Shown here: one piece after another, positions 59,294-64,000 of the stretch
Position numbering within the stretch: position 1 is the first letter of the stretch
Layout: each line of letters begins with the position of its first letter
From: Hemileia vastatrix
Lineage: Eukaryota > Basidiomycota > Pucciniomycetes > Pucciniales > Zaghouaniaceae
Direction of reading: 5' to 3'
NCBI GenBank assembly: GCA_030280995.1
Contig: JASXTE010000014.1
Span: forward strand, 992,001-1,056,000
Length of the DNA stretch: 64,000 bases
The notes under the pieces: model-generated
Told to the model about the DNA's origin: nothing
The model's input: the letters and a program-made list of their open reading frames with translations, nothing else
Databases searched by the model: none
Position numbers and translations under genes: made by a program

Positions 59294-61359
59294 ATGTATA
59301 GCTTAAGACCTAGAGCTGAAAGACCTGTTACAGGACATTCAAATGGAGGGCCAGGATTCCCCCACAAACAGCAACACTCCACAAATGTCTCTGGAGGAAA
59401 GGGAAAATTATTAAAACAGGTATCAATAAAGAAAACAAGAAATACCTTACAAAAACAAACTCACTCCCTCTCCATTCTACTGAGCACCTTGACAATAAGA
59501 GTCAACAATATAGTGGACCAGATAAACAATCTGGAGAAAAGAGAAGCTCAGTGTTTCATAGAAGTCAATCAAGCTCTAGTAGAAATAAAGTCCCAACCAC
59601 CAATAGTGGCACCCAACAATTCCATAGCAAAACCTCCAGCCCAAGAGGAGGACCAAAATATTACTGTAAGCAAATGGAAATGGAGTTGGTACGCCCAAAA
59701 CTACAACAACCCTCAACAGTAGGGCTCCAGCAGTCACCCTTGCAGGGGGAAGCCAAGAAGAGGCAGGGGAAATGGAATAAGACCTTGGTAAGTCATCCAT
59801 CTTCTCAGGATCAATTATATAATCCTAAAAATGAATTACTTATATGTAATGAAATTGATAGAGAATTATTAGATATAATTGATAAGGATTTAAAAAATTA
59901 TTCATTCGAAAATAAAATGTTAAACTTGTCTTTAAATGAGGAAAATGTACATAGTTTTATTGACCACCAGGAAAATGCTATTAATATAAAAATGGAACCA
60001 AAAGAATTAAATCTTGAACCTGGTGATGAGTCTTCTGAATTTTACACAAAAAAAATTGAATATTTTCTAAAAGAAAATCCAATGGAATCAAAAATAATTA
60101 GTAAATTTTTATTAAGAATTGATAAATTGGAAGAATTCCCTAGAGAGTAAAACAATAATACAGAAAGTGTATTGTTAAACCTCACAAAATCATTGAGTAC
60201 AACAGCCAATAGGTTAAAAGTTATTGAGAATTCAAATAATGAATTAATCAATGAAAACAAAAGATTAAACTCTGAGATTAAAAATTTAGAAAATAAATTG
60301 GAAAATTCTCAGAATATTATGGCTACCATAGAGGGATGTGTAAAATTGTCTTTTTCAAATGTGAATGATACCTTAACTCATGTACCTGTAATAAAAGATA
60401 GGTTACAAAGAGTAGAAATTGAAATTTCTAACATTTTGAGAAATACTGATAAAGTAAAAGATAATACCTCTTATGTGGAAAGAGTAGCAGTTTTTATGAA
60501 ACACTCAAATGATAAACCAATGATTGAACATGAACATAGTGTCATGGGCTCTGAGAATACAAAATCAGTAAAAGATGAAATAAATGATCATCTTTCCAAA
60601 GTAAGTGAATTACTCAATATTTCTCAGGTTAGGGAAGCAAAAACTAGCCAAAAGTGCTGGCCTAAGTTAGTTCAGTACCCTTCATTTGATGGGGATTCAA
60701 AATCTGATTGGCAACAATTCATTCAGAGAATTTATAACTTAAAATTTTCATACAAACTACCTGATGAAGAAATTACATCAAAGTTGATATCTTTATTTAC
60801 AGATGTGGCCTTATTATGGTTTGAATCTGTATTGAGTGAGGGAATCAACTACTCCTGGAATGAATGGAGGCACTAATTGAAAGTCAATTTGGTGGCCCAA
60901 AATTTAGAATCACTCAACAAAGATTGTATGAGAAAGCCAGATATAATCCAAATTCTGGAGATAAACCCATGGTATTTTAAATGAATTTAATAAAAATAAT
61001 GAAAGCCATGGATCCAAAAATGGACTATGATGAGTGGAAAAAAAATAATATATGAATTGCCTATATCAGTCAGAGACATTATTGTAGCTAGAACTGAAAC
61101 CATCAGAGATACTTCTGGGTTTATTAATATATGCAATGAAATATTATTGAACCACAAATATGAAACCAGGTATAATAATTACAAGCAAAGTGTTGAGGTA
61201 GTAAAACCTACCTCAAAAAGGTTACCAGTGGAGAAGAAAAAACCTTCAGCTCCCCTTGTCCCTAAAAGTCAAGAAAATAACACTTGCTATAAATGTAATG
61301 AACCTTGGGCTAAAGGTCATACTTGTAAGAAAAGAATAAATGTTATTGAGAATTCGTAA
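59294..61359 (+). pseudogene. gag: Gag of Ty3 element 3
   Basis: Likely start ATG 59294 (MYSLRPRAERPVTG). After a frame change near 59690 the sequence is acidic, then after a TAA at 60148 a coiled-coil (LKVIENSNNELINENKRLNSEIKNLE) leads into the Gag core WPKLVQYPSFDGDSKSDWQQFIQR..LWFESVL (to 60876). It goes on in other frames through ALIESQFG and YELPISVRDIIVART to a zinc knuckle CYKCNEPWAKGHTC near 61294. At least three frameshifts and two stops. Builds the particle in intact relatives. Confidence 0.75.
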
Positions 61360-62549
61360 GCTTCTGAACAAAGTAATCACAAAGACGAAAAGGAAGAATC
61401 TAGGGAGGATTTTAAAATTAAAATTTCTTACAGTGATGATGAAAATGAGATATATGTATTAGAACAGGATATTATGTTCCTGAATGATGCAATACCTCAT
61501 ACAGATACATATTTAACTTCAATTGAAGAAGCTGAAATTATCAAAGATGTATTTCATGATACTTACAAAATAACACCTATTAGAGTGCCTGGTATTATAT
61601 GTGGAAAAGAAATGAATTCCATTCTTGACAATGGGGCTGCAGGTACTGTAGTTTCTATTAATACTTTAATGAAACTAGATAGTAAGTATAAGGAAAAACT
61701 AGAACTTGCACAGACAAAGAACTGGAGGGGTTTTGGTTCAGTATTAAATCCAATTGGCAAATACAAAACAGATGTATTCTTTCAATATCATAATGGATAT
61801 GTAAGAGCAGTGTTTGAATTTGTGGTAATGGATAATAATAATTTTAGTGATTGGTTTATTATTGGTAATTACTTATTGACCAAATTTGGCATCAAACTAG
61901 ATTCTGCAAATAGTTGCTTCACTATAGGCATAAATGGGAAAAGAAAATTCAAGATTTGCTCTGGAAATTCAGTTTATTCCATTGCTTCCAAAGAAGAACA
62001 ACTGCAAGGTGGAAGAACCACCTCTGAAGTGGTAGAATTGGAAAACAAAATCCAAAAAGCCTCTTTCAGTCCTAAACTCTCAAAAAATGAAGAAAAAAAT
62101 ATTTTGAGATTGATAAAGTCTTATACTATTGCATTTGCTCATGGCTCAAATGAGCTAGGATTGGTCAAAGACCATGAGATAAAATTCTCTTTAAGTTGTG
62201 ATCTGGATAATATTCCTGGCAGCTTGAAAAAGAAACCTTGCCCAGCTTCTCCTGAAAAAAGGAAAGACATTTTTTAGACAAAATTAAAATGTTTTTAGAA
62301 ATGGGTATTGTTGAAAAAGTGGACACAAAACCTAAGTATTGTGTTATTTCACCAGTTTTAATCTCTTATGAAAAAGATAAGGCAAGATTATATGGTGATT
62401 ATAGAGCTCTGAATACATACAATGTGGATGATATTTACCCTCTACCAAGTATATCTTATATCCATGCTACCTTAAAAGGAGCAAAAGATATTTGCTTTCT
62501 GGATGGAAACAATGTTTACCACCTGATTTTAAATCATTTAAACAAATAA
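61360..62549 (+). pseudogene. pol: Protease and RT start of Ty3 element 3
   Basis: Same frame as the knuckle after TAA 61357. Acidic linker, then retropepsin with the catalytic triplet as Asp-Asn-Gly (SILDNGAAGTVVS near 61625) where DSG or DTG is usual, and IIGNYLLTKFGIKLD. A one-base shift near 62270 leads into RT: EMGIVEKVDTKPKYCVISP, KARLYGDYRALNTYN, YPLPSISY and KDICFLDGNNVYHLI (the usual DLxxAYHQI position). The catalytic YVDD box is missing because the frame stops at 62549 where the internal deletion begins. Confidence 0.8.
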
Positions 62550-63141
62550 CCAAGGTTATATATACACCCTGGTACTAAATCCTTTATTCATATGCAACAA
62601 ATGTGTATAAAGCATGCAGAGGAATACATCCAAAAATCATTTGAATATGAAAATAAAAGGTGGGATAAATCTCATAAAGAATTTGAATTCAAAAAAGGAG
62701 ATTAAGTCCTAATTTCAACACTACATTTTAACTTACAAGGTACTGATAAATTGAAGTATCCCTTTGTAGGACCTTTTTAGTATGCAAAATGGTTGGTAAT
62801 AATGCTGTGGAAGTCATATTATATGCCCCATATGATAGGAAACATCCAGTTTTCTCTATCTCATTATTAAAAGCTTACCATGCAAACGATCCTAACTTAT
62901 TTCCAAAAAGGTAAGGAAGGCCTAAAAAGAAACCTGAATAAATTGTGAAAAAGGCAGAGATTGAAAAATACTCAAGAAAACAATTCTTACTAAAGAGAAA
63001 GGAACTGAGTATTTATTAAGATTTAAGGGGAAATCAAATGAATTTGATAAAAGGATACCTGAAAAAGAAATTTCAAATCTATCCTCCCTTCTTAAAAATT
63101 TAAACAGAAATAAATTACTGTTAAACCAGCTGAGGGGTTGA
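62550..63141 (+). pseudogene. pol: Integrase C-terminus and chromodomain remnant of Ty3 element 3
   Basis: Integrase tail: HAEEYIQKSFEYENKRWDKSHKEFEFKKGD, then VLISTLHFNLQGTDKLKYPFVGPF, then NNAVEVILYAPYDRKHPVFSISLLKAYH, ending NLFPKR with TAA at 62912. A further stretch 63000-63141 reads KGTEYLLRFKGKSNEFDKRIPEKEI in its own frame, close to the YLVKWKG..WEPE core of a chromodomain, with the usual Trp replaced by Arg. Chromodomains steer integration of chromoviruses to heterochromatin. Stops at GD*VLI and a shift after VGPF. Confidence 0.7.
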
Positions 63142-63291
63142 AAAACCAGTACTCATAATATTTTGTTATGTTTTATTTTTTTAAAGAATTAATCTTTAAT
63201 GCTACAGAATTTTCTGAATACCTGAAAAATAATATAAAATAAAAAAAGTGTATAACATATCATTTTTTTATTGTTTTCTTGGGTGGGCAAT

Positions 63292-64000
63292 TGTCAGCCT
63301 GGATATTCCCAGGACTGAGTAAAAAGTAATTATAAGTTATGTTAAACACATGGACTATACATGTGATCAATAAATTAGAGTACACAAATAGTATACATAA
63401 GTAAAATTATGATAATATACAAAATATGCCATTATAACACCTTATATACACGCATATATCCACCTTTTATAAGTCTTATGTACTTAAAATTAAGTTGGAA
63501 TATATTACGGTAATTTTAAGAACCTTAAATATAAGGCTACATAATTTTTAAGTACACTTAAAGCTGTTGTTTTCATTGTTTTATGTAAAAAACAAGAAAT
63601 GTGCTTTAAATCACTTAAAAGTTGATTATATGTGCTATAAATTTAAGAATATTAAAAATGCGCTTTGACATATCTATTAGTCTTAATTAGGAATATTGAC
63701 TTGGCTACTCAAACGCATAAAAATAACACTTTTCAAATTTGGTGTTTTCTATGCCAGAAATGGCTTCTGTGTACTGGCCACATACTGCCTGCATTTTTCC
63801 CATGTGAATAGCTTCATTTTTAGCAAATTTAGCTTTTTCACCCTATAATTACCCCACATTCTATTCCCACTGTGGGGAAACACACTAAAATAGGCAACAG
63901 GTGCTTATTTAGTGTCCTAGATTAATTATAAATGCATTGACTCTCCTTATATGCACTAATTTCATTAATAACCTCATTCTTGGTGCTTTAATTCACTACC
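63292..64000 (+). repeat. 3' LTR of Ty3 element 3 (cut by window end)
   Basis: Starts TGTCAGCCTGGATATTCCC and tracks 57169-57877 base for base with scattered differences. Preceded by GGGTGGGCAA, a weak polypurine tract. Confidence 0.9.

Larger units (their letters stand above)
57169..64000 (+). mobile_element. Ty3 chromovirus-type element 3, internally deleted
   Basis: Two direct LTR copies in + orientation (57169-58772 and 63292 to beyond the window) enclose gag, zinc knuckle, protease, the start of RT, and then directly the integrase C-terminus and a chromodomain-like tail. The rest of RT, RNase H and the integrase core are absent, so this copy has a large internal deletion of perhaps 2.5-3 kb (inferred from family size). 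LTR divergence by eye is several percent, so it is older than the 13-kb element. Many stops and frameshifts. Confidence 0.85.

Noticed and set aside
1..64000. tRNA or rRNA genes
   Set aside because: No B-box-like GGTTCGAATCC with a matching A-box and acceptor stem was found by reading; a tRNAscan run would be decisive.

Overview
The window looks like nuclear DNA of a rust fungus (Pucciniales). It is AT-rich, packed with transposons, and its genes are split by many short introns of about 60-120 bp with GTAAGT/GTATGT donors. It carries a Tet/JBP-like 2OG-Fe(II) oxygenase of the kind amplified in rusts, a Tnp2/CACTA transposase, a HARBI1-like remnant and three unrelated Ty3 retrotransposons. A very large TE-rich rust genome such as Austropuccinia psidii fits, but the species is inferred, not shown. 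Almost no gene here is intact: nearly every coding region has in-frame stops or single-base frameshifts.

Layout. 1-4.8 kb: non-coding, with one arm of a long-range inverted repeat and a cluster of eight different hairpins (1.80-2.20 kb). 4.8-6.0 kb: Tet-like oxygenase gene on the + strand with one in-frame stop. 8.4-10.8 kb: five-exon gene of unknown function (-). 12.1-14.65 kb: dense array of 21 copies plus one half-copy of a 38-bp perfect palindrome, separated by three spacer types that occur in both orientations. 15.4-20.9 kb: CACTA-like transposon with a Tnp2-type transposase and a second gene (-). 21.9-23.0 kb: unknown rust gene (+). 23.1-25.0 kb and 38.09-38.52 kb: the two halves of one SNF2 helicase gene (-), split by a 13.1-kb Ty3 retrotransposon (25013-38089) with near-identical 1094-bp LTRs and a 4-bp target duplication. 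That element also carries two antisense gene units with a Zn2Cys6-like cysteine pattern.

39.4-46.2 kb: tandem satellite of about 606-bp monomers, each with the same 38-bp palindrome as the 12-14 kb array. It is followed by an ATGCAT-rich tract and a copy of a roughly 270-bp repeat that also lies at the array's left edge. 47.5-51.2 kb: 5' part of a second Ty3 element (-) with one LTR. 52.1-52.5 kb: PIF/Harbinger transposase fragment. 53.6-56.1 kb: the other arm of the inverted repeat, a roughly 155-bp tandem repeat, degenerate hairpins and an AAAAT microsatellite. 57.17-64.0 kb: third Ty3 element (+), a chromovirus-type copy with an internal deletion from RT to the integrase C-terminus; its 3' LTR runs off the window.

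The genes do not form an operon or a pathway. The window is a transposon graveyard with one young insertion. The most unusual content is structural: one exact palindrome used as the joint of two different satellite arrays, freely inverted spacers between palindromes, and clusters of unrelated hairpins. Many premature stops fit C-to-T change on one strand or the other, and palindrome variants fit loss of the same CpGs, which suggests cytosine methylation and deamination.
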